Part shown: in pieces, positions 18,401-26,900 of the stretch
Numbering within the stretch: the first letter of the stretch is position 1
Layout of the letters: the number at the start of each line of letters is the position of its first letter
Origin: Clostridia bacterium
GTDB taxonomy: Bacteria; Bacillota; Clostridia; Christensenellales; UBA1242
NCBI GenBank assembly: GCA_017503445.1
Contig: JAFVTB010000065.1
Location: forward strand, 1-31,309
Direction of reading: 5' to 3'
Length of the DNA stretch: 31,309 nt
Position numbers and translations under genes: made by a program
The notes under the pieces: generated by a model
Database searches by the model: none
Seen by the model: the letters and a program-made list of their open reading frames with translations, nothing else
What the model was told of the DNA's origin: nothing

Positions 18401-21400
18401 CTTGCAAAATTGCCAAGTGCATCACCCGTTTGATTGATGCCGCCAACCACTTGAAGTTTTTGGGTTTGTACCGTGCGTGCAAATGCCACTTTCATTGTGT
18501 TCACCTTGCCAAACAAAAGCCCCGCGTTGAATGTTTTTACATTTCCGCTTCCTGAAAGCGTCAGCACAGTGCCTTTTGGGTTTTGTGCGGTGGATGCGCC
18601 AAGATGATATTTTGCAAGTGTGCTTGTTGCAACGCCAATGCCTTTCACCAAATCACCTGCAGATTTTGATGAAAATGTTGTTGCAACATTGCCAATGGTT
18701 TCACCAAAGATTGCGCCAATGCTGATTTCAGTGTTTTCAAGGTTTGTGCCATTAAGATCCAATTGCACATTGTTTGTGCCGTTGTTTTGGAAATTGCTTT
18801 CACTTGAAGTTTGATAAACGCAAACATCAGTGATTTGACAAATTGCATTGCCAAGGGTTTGAAGTTGCCCTGCAACCATACCAACATTGATAAACGGCAG
18901 TTCATTTGCGTTGATGTTTTGTGCAACGCGCGCATCAACAACGCTGTCTTGCACGCTGATGCCATTCATATATCCGCCAACAAGTTTGTTTGCCAAAAGC
19001 CCAACATTGAAGTTTGTTTCAGAAATTTGTGTGGTGGCATAACAATCTTTAATCAAAATGTTTTCAAAAGATGTTTGGGTTGCGGTGTCGATGAATGCCT
19101 GGTTTTGTGAATTAAGTGCATTGCCTTTTCTGCCGATTTCTTGGATTGTAAGGTTATAAAAACTTGCGCCCGTGGTTGCCAAGATGAATGATGATTTTCC
19201 TTCAAAATCGAAACCATAATTTAAGCTGTTATCCATGCCTTTCAATGTGCCAGAGAAGTTTGCCAAAATCAAATTTGTGTTTTCAATATAATTTCCAACC
19301 GGGATGATTGTTGAAGGTTGATTAAGCCCGCGCACAATGAATGTTGCATATGGGTGATAAAGCATTTTTTGAAGGTCTGCCGCAACATCGATATAATAAC
19401 ACATTGATTCTGTGAATGTGACAAGTGATGGAAGAAGATCATTTGTTTGGGTGTAGCGAACCCAATAGTTTGAATCCCAGTTTGCCTGAATGAAATATGT
19501 ATCCATTGCAAGCCCATTTGTTGCGGGATCTGTTAAATCAAAATATGGTGTTACGGCCTGGGAAGAAATTTCTTCTGCACCAGTTTTTTGGTTTGTTTGA
19601 AGACCATAATATGGATCATAAACCAAATTATATGGCGCGCCGCCTTCCATAAATGCAAACGATGGTTTGATATATTCACTGATTGCATCGCTGCCGCTTG
19701 CAAACTTCACTTCTGTGATTGCAAACATATCTTCAGGATTGCTGGTGGTGATGATTTTTGGAAGGGCGTCTGTGCCGTTCATTGAAACAACATTGTTTTT
19801 CACGTCGTATGTTGCAAGGGTGTTCACATTGCCCGCGTTAGTTGCGCCATAAATTTGGAATGCGTTGTCAGGAATATGATATTCGCCATCTTTGTCAAGC
19901 ACAAGCCCCCAAAGGTTGACGGCATTGACTTTTGTCATAATCACTGTACGTGTGTTTTCAATGTATCCCACTGCACCGCCTGCAGCATCATTTGCCAAAA
20001 CATCACCAAAAGCGTATGTTTCAAAAAATGTGATTTTGTTGCGATCGTGCTTTGGGTTTTGGCAAGCGGAAATCTTGCCCACAAGGCCACCGGCAAAGTT
20101 TGAATTTGGATTTTTCACATTCAATTTTGAATATGAATGCTGAATTTCGCCGGTGATCAGGTTGCCCACAATGCCGCCAATTGCAACCGGCGCATATGTG
20201 CTGATGATATAGCCATCAGAAGTGTCGTCAAACAAATCAAGGTTGCCACGTTGAATATCATTTTCTGGGTTTTGATAATATGCTGAAACATTGTTTTCAA
20301 TTTGTTTTTGGGTGATGGCATCATGCTGTGCTTTTGCCATATCAATATTACCAAAACATTCACCCACAATGCCGCCCGCATAAAAATTGTATGCAACAAT
20401 TTTTGCAATATCGGCAGGGCTTTCGAATGTTGCATCGCGAAGATTTGCTTGTGGCCCCAAAAGCCCAATCACGCCACCCGCTGTGGATGCGCGAACCTGC
20501 ATATTGCCATTTGCCACAAGGTTTGAAAGATTTGAGGTTTGGGTTTCGGTTTTGCGGGCCCATGATGATTTTTCTGCGCTTGTAAAGATATCTGCAATGC
20601 CAATCACACCGCCCGCATAAGAAAGCGATTGATTTGTGATGCCGCGAACAAAGTTTTGCGAAGTTGTTGCCAGCGCATTTGCCTTGACGCCAAGTGATGT
20701 GATTGTGATATCCTTCACTTCACTTTGTCCGCTGACAAGCCCAACAAGCCCGCCAACAACATTGTTGCCCAAAATTGTGCTGTCGGCAATATCACTTTGA
20801 TTTTTGATTGTGATTGAAAGAATCTTAGAGTTTTCAACCGTGCCGGCAAGTGTGCCAACAAAGCGCACTTGTTTTGCACTTACGGAAACAACACTTATGC
20901 TGAGGTTTTTTATGCAGGCGTTGTTTTGAAGCGCCTTGAAAAGCCCAAAGTTTTCAATCACGGTGTCAGAATTTGCCGTAAGGTCAAGCCCTGAAATCAT
21001 AAGCATATTGCCATCCAAAACGCCGCCATCAAGCGTCATGTTGGTTGAACTTATGCTTGCGGTTTGGCTGTTGTCAGGATTAAGGTCTTGCAAATTGATG
21101 TTTGAAATTATGCGATAATTGCCAAACACAGTTTGCTGGCCAAGGTTGTAATATTGCGAAATTGCTGTGCCGGCGTTTTCGTGATCACCACCCACAGCGC
21201 GATTGAATTCGGCAGCTGTGCGAATGATGATTGGGTTGATTTGGCTGCCATATTCATATCCCGCGGTGTATGGCAGGTTGTATGAAAGCAATTCGCCCGT
21301 GATTTCATCGCGTTTTTCATTGGCGATGTATCTGTTTGAAACTGCGATTTGGTTTGCAGAAACAAGGTCAATACCATATCCGGTTGAAAACCACACGCCA

Positions 21401-23907
21401 TTCACAGATGTGGCACTGTCGGCAAAACTGAAGCCATAGAAATTATCTGGATTATTTGGCTCTGCCACACGCACAACATTAAGGTTTGCAGTTTGATTTG
21501 AATATGCATCGCCTTCAATTGTGTCAGCGTTGTAATAATATCCATTTTTGATTGTGCCGGTGTTCAAAAGGTTGCCGGCATCATCAACGCCCACAAATGC
21601 CATTTGTGTGGTTTTGGCGTTTTCAATTTTGCTGGCGGTGAAGCAACTGGTGATTTTGCCCATATTGCTGTGCACAAAGCCCGCAGACAAACGGCCACTT
21701 TGCGCCAAATCTTGACTTGCAAGCAAGATGTTTGCATAGCAGTTAGAGATTTCGCCATTATTAATCGCAATAAATCCCGCACCCGTGCCGGCGGTGGTGA
21801 TGCCCTTGCCAAGCAAGGTGAACGCATCTTCACCCGTGCCTTTTGCATAACTTGTGGTGATGGTGCCGGTGTTGTATCTTGCAAAGCCACTGGTGGTTGA
21901 AGAAAGGGTGCCAATTGTGGCGTTTGTAAGCGTGCCATTTGCAAAGAAACTGCTTGAAATTGTGCCGCTGTTGGTGTCCACAAATCCGCTGATGTTGCCC
22001 TGGGCGGTGATGTCAAAAACTTCAAGACGGGCGGCTTTGCCATTAACTTTTTCAAGGGTTGTGCCACCCACACGGCTGTTGGTGATGAAGCCATTGTTTG
22101 TGACAACAAACCCGGCGGTGATGCTTATGAATGTGTCTGTGATATTGCCGCCATAAGAAACATCAATGCCTGCGTTTGCGCTTTGATTTTCTGCATATGC
22201 CACAACTTGGCAGTTGTATATAATGCCATCATTGGATATTGCCAGCCCCGCAACCCTGAGTTCATCAACAACGTTTGTATTTACATCAATTTGATTATCG
22301 CCATAAAGGTTGATTGTCAGGTTCTTAAGGGTGGTGTTTTGGGCAACATTATCAAAAAGTGCAAGTGAAAGACTGTTTGATTCAGTTTCAGTGTTGAAAG
22401 ATTTGATATGAATTGTGAAGTTGTTGCCATCAAGACTGTTAATGGCATTGGTTGAAAGCGGTGAAACATTTTCAAGATACAAATCATTCATAAGAATATA
22501 ATCTTGTGGTGTATCGCTTTCAAAAGCGTCATAGAATGCTGTTTCATTGTCAATAATCAGTGGCAAATCTTCATCACTGAACGGTGCAACAACAATCGTG
22601 AAATCAAAAGAAATTTCATAAAGGTTTGTGATTGTTGTGTGCGGATATTGAATTTGCATCACAAAGCGCAAATTCACTTCGCCCTGGCGCTTGCCAATGA
22701 TTTTTATTTGGCCGTTTTCTTCTGTGAAAGTGAAATAGTTGTTTGGTTCAAAGCTTCCATCATCATTCAAAAGTGCATATTGGGTTGAGCCGTTGACATA
22801 GTAAAGATTGCCCAAAAAGCTTGCTTTGCCCGCCTTGCCAACATTCACCACATAATTGCCATAACTGTTTGTGTTTGACAAACTTTCATAATAAAAGTTT
22901 TGAAGGAACGCTTGGAAAGAAGGGTTTTGATTGGTGTTGCTTTTGCCATCAAAATCAAAGTTTAAGATGTTTTGCACACCGATGTATGAATAAAATGTTG
23001 ATTTATCTGCTTTGTCTGTCAGAAGCGTGATTTGGTCAACCTTGAAATCAACAATGCCAACTTCACATGTGCTGACTTTTCTTTGCATTTTTCCATTTAC
23101 GATCCAAGAGGTTGTAACCTCGATGGTGATATAATTTTCTGCATTGTCAAGTTGTGCTTCGCTGCCCACTTCCAGTGCATAAGCATAGGTGCGTGTTAAA
23201 GAAAATGCATCTTCAATGATTTGTGTGCGTGTCAGGGAAATTGATTTTTCTGCACCACCAAGCCCATTTGTCACGCCCAAAATATTCACAAAATCAAGTG
23301 TAAGGTTTTGTTCCTTTGGAAGAGTGATCAAAAGTGTTGATGTTGTGCCGCGCGCCACAGTTGAAACGCTGTTGCCAGCATTATCCACAATTTGGATCAT
23401 TGCATCTTCAAGATATTCAACCACCAAATTGAATGACGAAACCTTTTGATTGTTTGCCACAAGATTGATGTCAAACACAGCATCTTTGTTTGTTGAAATT
23501 GGAAGATATGTGCCAAGATAAAGCGTTGTTACGGCATTTGTGTTTGCCGCGTCAACACCAAAAATTCTTATGCCATTTTCAAGGGTTTGCACGCGCTTAT
23601 GTGATTGACGGAATCCCGCATTGCCGTTTTGCGGATTGACATATTTTTCCATGAATGCCAGTGCAAGGGACAGATCTTGCCCATTTTGTTGAGTGTAGGT
23701 GATGTCAAGATAATCCCATGTTGCAAAGCTTGGATATATATCAATTTGCAAAAGCCCTTCTTCGCCAGGAGCAATAATGTTGTTTGAATTTTTTGTGTTG
23801 TATTCATAAAACACAAAGTTTGTGTTTTGGGTTTGGTCAAGAAGCACAGATTTGTTTTGAATTTCAAAATGATTGATTGTAACAGAAAGAATTTCTTGGT
23901 TATTCAC
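12184..23907 (-). CDS. Middle piece of giant lipoprotein A (second frame): GLUG blocks II-VI
   Basis: The continuous frame encodes 3,907 residues from the first in-frame ATG at 23907, but coding continues upstream to the break near 24063. That ATG lies inside the beta-domain sequence and has no Shine-Dalgarno, so it is not a real start. The piece begins with Ig/Big-like segments (to about 22575), followed by five GLUG-bearing blocks (II about 22575-21370, III 21240-19405, IV 19405-17400, V 17385-16520, VI 16495-13500) with about 32 G-G-x-x-G cores. Most blocks open with a segment of the type N-P-I-x-I-x-x-x-x-x-F/M. From about 13500 the repeats stop and a Tyr-rich region follows. The last roughly 160 residues of the ORF (below about 12665) are out-of-frame translation and should be ignored. 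Blocks II and III resemble those of giant B; IV-VI have no counterpart there. Confidence 0.85.
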   Translation of the reverse strand: MNNQEILSVTINHFEIQNKSVLLDQTQNTNFVFYEYNTKNSNNIIAPGEEGLLQIDIYPSFATWDYLDITYTQQNGQDLSLALAFMEKYVNPQNGNAGFRQSHKRVQTLENGIRIFGVDAANTNAVTTLYLGTYLPISTNKDAVFDINLVANNQKVSSFNLVVEYLEDAMIQIVDNAGNSVSTVARGTTSTLLITLPKEQNLTLDFVNILGVTNGLGGAEKSISLTRTQIIEDAFSLTRTYAYALEVGSEAQLDNAENYITIEVTTSWIVNGKMQRKVSTCEVGIVDFKVDQITLLTDKADKSTFYSYIGVQNILNFDFDGKSNTNQNPSFQAFLQNFYYESLSNTNSYGNYVVNVGKAGKASFLGNLYYVNGSTQYALLNDDGSFEPNNYFTFTEENGQIKIIGKRQGEVNLRFVMQIQYPHTTITNLYEISFDFTIVVAPFSDEDLPLIIDNETAFYDAFESDTPQDYILMNDLYLENVSPLSTNAINSLDGNNFTIHIKSFNTETESNSLSLALFDNVAQNTTLKNLTINLYGDNQIDVNTNVVDELRVAGLAISNDGIIYNCQVVAYAENQSANAGIDVSYGGNITDTFISITAGFVVTNNGFITNSRVGGTTLEKVNGKAARLEVFDITAQGNISGFVDTNSGTISSSFFANGTLTNATIGTLSSTTSGFARYNTGTITTSYAKGTGEDAFTLLGKGITTAGTGAGFIAINNGEISNCYANILLASQDLAQSGRLSAGFVHSNMGKITSCFTASKIENAKTTQMAFVGVDDAGNLLNTGTIKNGYYYNADTIEGDAYSNQTANLNVVRVAEPNNPDNFYGFSFADSATSVNGVWFSTGYGIDLVSANQIAVSNRYIANEKRDEITGELLSYNLPYTAGYEYGSQINPIIIRTAAEFNRAVGGDHENAGTAISQYYNLGQQTVFGNYRIISNINLQDLNPDNSQTASISSTNMTLDGGVLDGNMLMISGLDLTANSDTVIENFGLFKALQNNACIKNLSISVVSVSAKQVRFVGTLAGTVENSKILSITIKNQSDIADSTILGNNVVGGLVGLVSGQSEVKDITITSLGVKANALATTSQNFVRGITNQSLSYAGGVIGIADIFTSAEKSSWARKTETQTSNLSNLVANGNMQVRASTAGGVIGLLGPQANLRDATFESPADIAKIVAYNFYAGGIVGECFGNIDMAKAQHDAITQKQIENNVSAYYQNPENDIQRGNLDLFDDTSDGYIISTYAPVAIGGIVGNLITGEIQHSYSKLNVKNPNSNFAGGLVGKISACQNPKHDRNKITFFETYAFGDVLANDAAGGAVGYIENTRTVIMTKVNAVNLWGLVLDKDGEYHIPDNAFQIYGATNAGNVNTLATYDVKNNVVSMNGTDALPKIITTSNPEDMFAITEVKFASGSDAISEYIKPSFAFMEGGAPYNLVYDPYYGLQTNQKTGAEEISSQAVTPYFDLTDPATNGLAMDTYFIQANWDSNYWVRYTQTNDLLPSLVTFTESMCYYIDVAADLQKMLYHPYATFIVRGLNQPSTIIPVGNYIENTNLILANFSGTLKGMDNSLNYGFDFEGKSSFILATTGASFYNLTIQEIGRKGNALNSQNQAFIDTATQTSFENILIKDCYATTQISETNFNVGLLANKLVGGYMNGISVQDSVVDARVAQNINANELPFINVGMVAGQLQTLGNAICQITDVCVYQTSSESNFQNNGTNNVQLDLNGTNLENTEISIGAIFGETIGNVATTFSSKSAGDLVKGIGVATSTLAKYHLGASTAQNPKGTVLTLSGSGNVKTFNAGLLFGKVNTMKVAFARTVQTQKLQVVGGINQTGDALGNFASISQANLGGIIGKVETTASIQNTTTGATKFAATDVGTNFVAKTINAGGLVGLAANLSKIENLETFGEINAKGTLETNLGGLVGTLNSSIEIANTVSNTNLKFVGQNAFVGGILGAYTATSGALVLGDENFGTKYTGQIIVSGENIAAGGILGALKADTNILSQSLIQNAVFDGEITLSKMTGDAWIGGILGNSKSAASITAPNVTLSNCLALGDINVLHDYYAQNGLGVKVYVGGLVGLGSDRTTLSNNTSLVSLASKTASGLDGVHINALVGQANGAKAAASESNFYAHQMSLCLDFNDGIGATNLYYKQTTQASQFSILDLLEPYIATLFGEPEEGTKLNPIEIDSMADMQNAAEIFAAEKTKKVVGLITGPFTYDQNITPLDGKLAHLMGDGHQIITHSTLFASIDEKSAISGLSLVPSIEKLTPTTSSDLNASAVGTVANINNGFVFACAVKTTNISAHEHTSLAHTGSAYVGGIVGYNTGVIMDSFSAINITANGNAGGVAGYNSGNIISTYSVGNVDGGFAFTQGDGAVYSSYTASPATAGVFGTNQTVVDSFYDLYSVGKKSSATETTDTKTFSVLDTAENKKLLFENAQSDKKFAYVVGENFGYPTFAASAYANLDYMRGIATGTGAEDDPMFIGSVGKLQQISDAATNNLHYQLICDMAVTDDMKSMFTTMKAQTYKQFNKNFAVIDWAPIANFKGTLSGAYGEDGKYAIQDFTTSIERTEWAIFGKVENANISNLEIKYSSTLEINAKTLAGLATEISGTTLDNITLDAGVVKSTAAGTVALAGLVGATSDADNDSKITNINLEITKLQADKSTNATIGGLIANMQSTNATMLKGITFANGFEIVATGTGENIGGGLAGNVSNVFASEINFKGEISITNSGSASAIFGGLAGNAQTISSTNVTLDNISLTSTGTGQTTFGGFFGTASGVGKAYAEDENNNSVQVPFSANAKIITLTSNSTTAEENCLGGIAGTLANSVIESASESPLSVTGINITQKNVGTLVAGGIAGSDAGSTIKGFAPAATIANEKAGLSNLGGIVGNANGTEIHAKDVDLQSYKFIFGVEDGKNQDASELTVGGLVGFAQNQTKLNGISGVTTVKNNLAITDHTKSDIHLGGLAGYLDGSEVNTATIESIKLEGTQIGAVASYITGSTLQNVTISNPDLTASFNSSNIAYAGGVAGKIENNSTLSNVKIDGGTLETGDIPTKEVEDADGNKEDVEQKATSYIGGFAGSMSGTIDGESTSTLEIKIKTGGFAGGLVGKGEDLSIIGVNISSSVSANLEKSQKGSDLFVGGIVGDYDAGKVGEDDGQITNTTFTGNVSSSDVAFVGGIAGKAKGKFTNITIGGNITELATYDKLCAPSGVAVGGVAGSANDATFTYITVQSVTKITGTYIAGGIVGLGSDITITGSASQDITGTNNYYDNNISGIISTEGDGNEAKKPLVTASYAGGVVGKVSGTSTIEACKSTAIVQAGWKTIASKDKLTARDFFWYDSQNDDEYQQDKTKEKLKKRVQQVNAASKGAETAYAAGIAGYASDKTTFKLVENGGTVTAKAKPQLAITSSSRYDVQNIWGYYSYDAYAHYAKETENAYAAGVAAFMSPESTLEKCLNSGTITGGGEVEFNLFTTDEDKTDTDNLYKTYALGYSFTYTEDGGKKDINNLFEEIYKNDPAGTQAWIKAEKEGIKLVGAANASNDYYKYETGSQYGFTPLANSADAGNYVLTTDWSKADSTTQTGNAATTMHYAQYNASYYPSYHLTSSTTVLFPAGTKLQQHSPSSSIYCPAFYFMANETNEGTTFTGPYIHIYERPSTYYNEETKEDEPITLYYYYVPEITSSGEIVFKESKIIEPLYNTSEWTALKNNVQSSECWITLNSLATYKAYYAGGSKCDFPTKDNFNNPSFAYTFQTQMARFSALNHIINFQKITAHLNCLIFKLQTTLQRLHKFHSQIKNLMIQSRRILMMISFLVTQWQFGKAAKASPLMAQPMRQWTANTALCAAPTLIPKNLPTQAKPFGLQHGQAQAMKECMQSCTGKKTQTFLCILFRKAAMCISKDISLKVQSHTPMA
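12664..12668 (-). other. Second frame break in giant lipoprotein A
   Basis: The upstream frame reads S-F-A-Y-T-F-Q-T-Q-M and then loses resemblance to the protein. Adding one A to the minus-strand CAAACA run gives F-Q-N-T-D-G-K-I-F-S-T-K-S-Y-Y and joins the frame that ends at 12119. The exact base is uncertain by a few nucleotides. No slippery heptamer in the correct phase is visible. Confidence 0.72.
13500..16495 (-). repeat. Giant A GLUG block VI (longest repeat block)
   Basis: The block opens with D-P-M-F-I-G-S-V-G-K-L and contains about 16 G-G-x-x-G cores, such as F-G-G-L-A-G, L-G-G-I-V-G, V-G-G-I-V-G and A-G-G-V-V-G, roughly every 40-70 residues. It is the most regular part of the protein and is absent from giant B. 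Boundaries are approximate. Confidence 0.72.
16520..17385 (-). repeat. Giant A GLUG block V
   Basis: The block opens with L-N-P-I-E-I-D-S-M-A-D-M. It includes V-G-G-I-V-G-Y-N-T-G-V-I and A-G-G-V-A-G-Y-N-S-G-N-I, textbook GLUG units with the Y-N-x-G turn, and closes near G-Y-P-T-F. Boundaries are approximate. Confidence 0.75.
17400..19405 (-). repeat. Giant A GLUG block IV
   Basis: The block opens with Y-Y-I-D-V-A-A-D-L-Q-K-M. Seven cores such as L-G-G-I-I-G, A-G-G-L-V-G, V-G-G-I-L-G and V-G-G-L-V-G are spread along about 670 residues. It has no counterpart in giant B. Boundaries are approximate. Confidence 0.7.
19405..21240 (-). repeat. Giant A GLUG block III
   Basis: The block opens with N-P-I-I-I-R-T-A-A-E-F and N-Y-R-I-I-S-N-I-N-L and carries seven G-G-x-x-G cores. 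Many segments match giant B block III: G-N-N-V-V-G-G-L-V-G versus G-Q-N-A-V-G-G-V-I-G, and V-G-T-L-A-G versus A-G-T-L-A-G. It closes with W-D-S-N-Y-W-V and L-L-P-S-L. Boundaries are approximate. Confidence 0.75.
21370..22575 (-). repeat. Giant A GLUG block II
   Basis: The block opens with I-I-D-N-E-T-A-F and Y-I-L-M-N-D-L-Y-L and closes with G-V-W-F-S-T-G-Y-G. These are the same landmarks, in the same order, as giant B block II. GLUG-like N-x-G-x-I-x-x-S/C units recur between them. Boundaries are approximate. Confidence 0.72.
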
Positions 23908-23957
23908 CGTGATTACAAATGGTTTATATACAAGGTTAAAGCCAAAATTTTGCTGAT

Positions 23958-26900
23958 TTAAAAGTGCGGTTTTTGATGTGATTGCAAATTCAAATGTTGC
24001 GTTTGCAAAATCTTGGGCACGATATTCTTGATTGATTGAAAACTTAACTTCAAAGTTATAAACAAATATTTTGCATCAGCACTGTCCGACAACATGGTTT
24101 GCAAATCCGCGCTTGTATAAAATTTGGTTTCAAGAAGGTTTATTTGATAATCAAACAAATTGCTTGGGAATGTGCCAAAGGTTTGTAAAACAATTTCCAA
24201 TCCTTCACCGTCTTCAAGTTTCACATCTGTGAAAATTTGCACATTCAAAGTTGTGATATCCGCCGGCTGCATTATGGCATCTGCTGCAGAAATTTCAATT
24301 TTATCCGCACCGCGATAAACATTGATTGTGAATTTGCCTGAAAATTTGTTGCCCAAAATTTCGTTAAGGATATCATCTGTGTTTGTGCCGGCAATGTTAA
24401 GTGTGTAGGTGATTTGTGTTTTTCCATCTGCAAGTGTTGCAGTTGACACCGTGAATGGGCCACTTCCGCTGCCGGTGATTGCCAAGTTATCAAACAAAAC
24501 ATCAAAATCTTGGGTGACAAAATCAATCATTCGCGCATCCAAAACTTTGCTTTGGGCAATTGAAACATTAAAGCCCGCGCCCGCTGATGTTTTCACATTC
24601 AAAACAAAGTTTTGCGCATATTGATTTACACCAACAATAAAAGTTGGATTTTTGATTGGGTTAATAACAAAAATTTCAAAGGTTTTAAGCACTTCGGCGT
24701 TATATTTTGAATAAAATGTCACTTGCGCCGCGCCGGTGCCAACAATTTGCAAGCCAACAGGCGTTGCCGCAATCACCGCCGCATTGTTTGAAAATGCCCT
24801 TATGCCAAACGCGTTTTCAAACAAATCTTCAAACGCAACAAAGTTCAGGTTTGCAAGTGCCAATTTTTCAACATTTGAAAGTGTTTCTGCAGTTTGCCAA
24901 AACATCAAAATTGCCTTTTGATTGGCACTGATGAAATCACCAGCAAACATGTCCGGAATTTGGGTGATTGGCGCCGTCAGTTTCACCGCTTTGAAAACAG
25001 GAAGCGTTCCGCTGGCATCCCAAACATCGTTTGTCTTGATTGCGGCAAGATCACCAGCAGCCCCGGTGTTTTCGATTTTGACAAAGTTATAAAAATATGT
25101 GCCAAGCATCGCCGCATCATCGGCCGCTTTGTATGTGATATATGCATTTTCAACAAACAAGTTTTCTGTTCCAGACATTTGTGCAAACATATCTTTTTGA
25201 TTTTGCACAAAGCCAAAAGATGTGTTGACCTTGCCCCCAAAAATTGCCCCCACAAGCACACCAACTTTGCCACCTTGCAAAAGTTGGGTTGCTTTTTCAA
25301 GCGGGATATATGATTGGATATATGAATTTGTCAGTTCGCCATCGGTCAGTTTGCCCACAAGGCCACCAACAGTTGCGGCGGCGCCATCAATTTTGCCAAG
25401 TTGGGTTTGGGCACCTTGGGTTTCAACATATGCACAAAGTTCAACTGCGCAAAAATCAATTGTGCCGCGGTTTTCACCCGCGATGCCGCCAACACTTTGT
25501 GTTGATAAAAGATTTTCACCAATTATTTGCCCGGCAAATGTTGTGTTTTTGATGCTGCCCGCATTGATGCCAACAATGCCACCAATGGCTTGACTTTGAC
25601 TTTCAGCCAACAGCACACTTGGTTTGGCGAACGCGCCAGTTTGCTGCTGGGCATCAACAACAACATTTTGGATAAGCCCATTGTTTTCTGTTGCAACAAA
25701 TCCTGCGCCTGCCACTTCACCACAAATCATAAGATCTGCAATAACAGCTTTTTCAGAAAGTGTGCCAAAAAGCGGCAAAGTTGTTGTGATGATGGCTTTT
25801 TCGCCACCTTCAACAAGCGCGCCATAAAGCCCGCCGGCAAAATTTGCGCTGATTGCAAAAGATTCATCAAGTGCGCTTGCACTGTTGACTATGATATTGT
25901 CAACAAGTGTGAAATGCAGGTGCTGCATCTGATTTGGATTTTGTGCATAAGCTTCAAAATCTGAAAGCGATGACACGCGGAAAGATGTTTCGCGGCTTTG
26001 GCCATCGGCAACCACCAATGTGAAATAAAGCGCGATATCATTTGCACCAGGGGCATATTGATTTTGGGCATTATATCTGTCTGCAGGTGCGATGCGAATT
26101 TGCCCATAAGTGCCTTCTTTGGCATTTGCGGCAACGGTTAAAAGCCCGGTGGTTTTATTCAGGGAAATTGCACTTGCAGGCGCAGTGATGTATGGCAAAA
26201 ATTCATAAACCAAATTGGTGTTATGCGGCATTTTGCCACCTTCACCCACTTGCACATTTGCCACAATTTGGCGGGTGATTGCCTTGCCGTCATATGTAAG
26301 GGGGATATAAATGCCTGTGTCAAGATTGACATTGTGCGCAACAATTTTTTCCACCTGCACCGCACGCGTGATTTTCACAATCACTGAAAGGCGATATTCG
26401 GTGTTGAACTCTTTGATAAGTGCTGTGAACGCAAATTCCACTTCATCTGCCAAAACAGGATTGCCCGCATCATCATAAATCCAAGTTGAAAGGGCGGTGA
26501 TTGACAGGGTTTTGTTATTATCACTGATTTGGGTTTTGTAAACATCTTTACCATTCACTTGATAAAGCGGGCTGGCGCCAAGCCATGTAATGTTTTGATA
26601 TGTCGCATTATTCAAACTTACCACAACATCGGCCGCGGTTTTGTGATAATCTTCAAACCCAACACTTGCCTGGCTGAACAAATTCAGTGCATAAGTTGAA
26701 AGGGCAAAATTTTGCACAGGAACATATCCTTCCACAAGGAAATAATATTTGTATTGCACTTCGCCAAGTTGAAAAATTGTTTTGCCATTTAAGGTTGTTT
26801 CTTCAAGCTTTAATCCTTTTGCAACAACTTGCACCCAAGCTTTGCCAACGGTGGCGGGCTTGATTTGATCAAGCGCCAAAAACTTGGTGTCAAGCACGTT

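Noticed and set aside
23850..23907. Independent gene start at the ATG at 23907
   Set aside because: No ribosome binding site or signal peptide. The frame is open and protein-like for about 50 codons upstream, joining the previous ORF.
24055..24075. Programmed ribosomal frameshifting as the explanation of the first break
   Set aside because: No X-XXY-YYZ slippery heptamer occurs in the right phase and no downstream stem or pseudoknot is evident. The same holds near 12666. A missing base is simpler.
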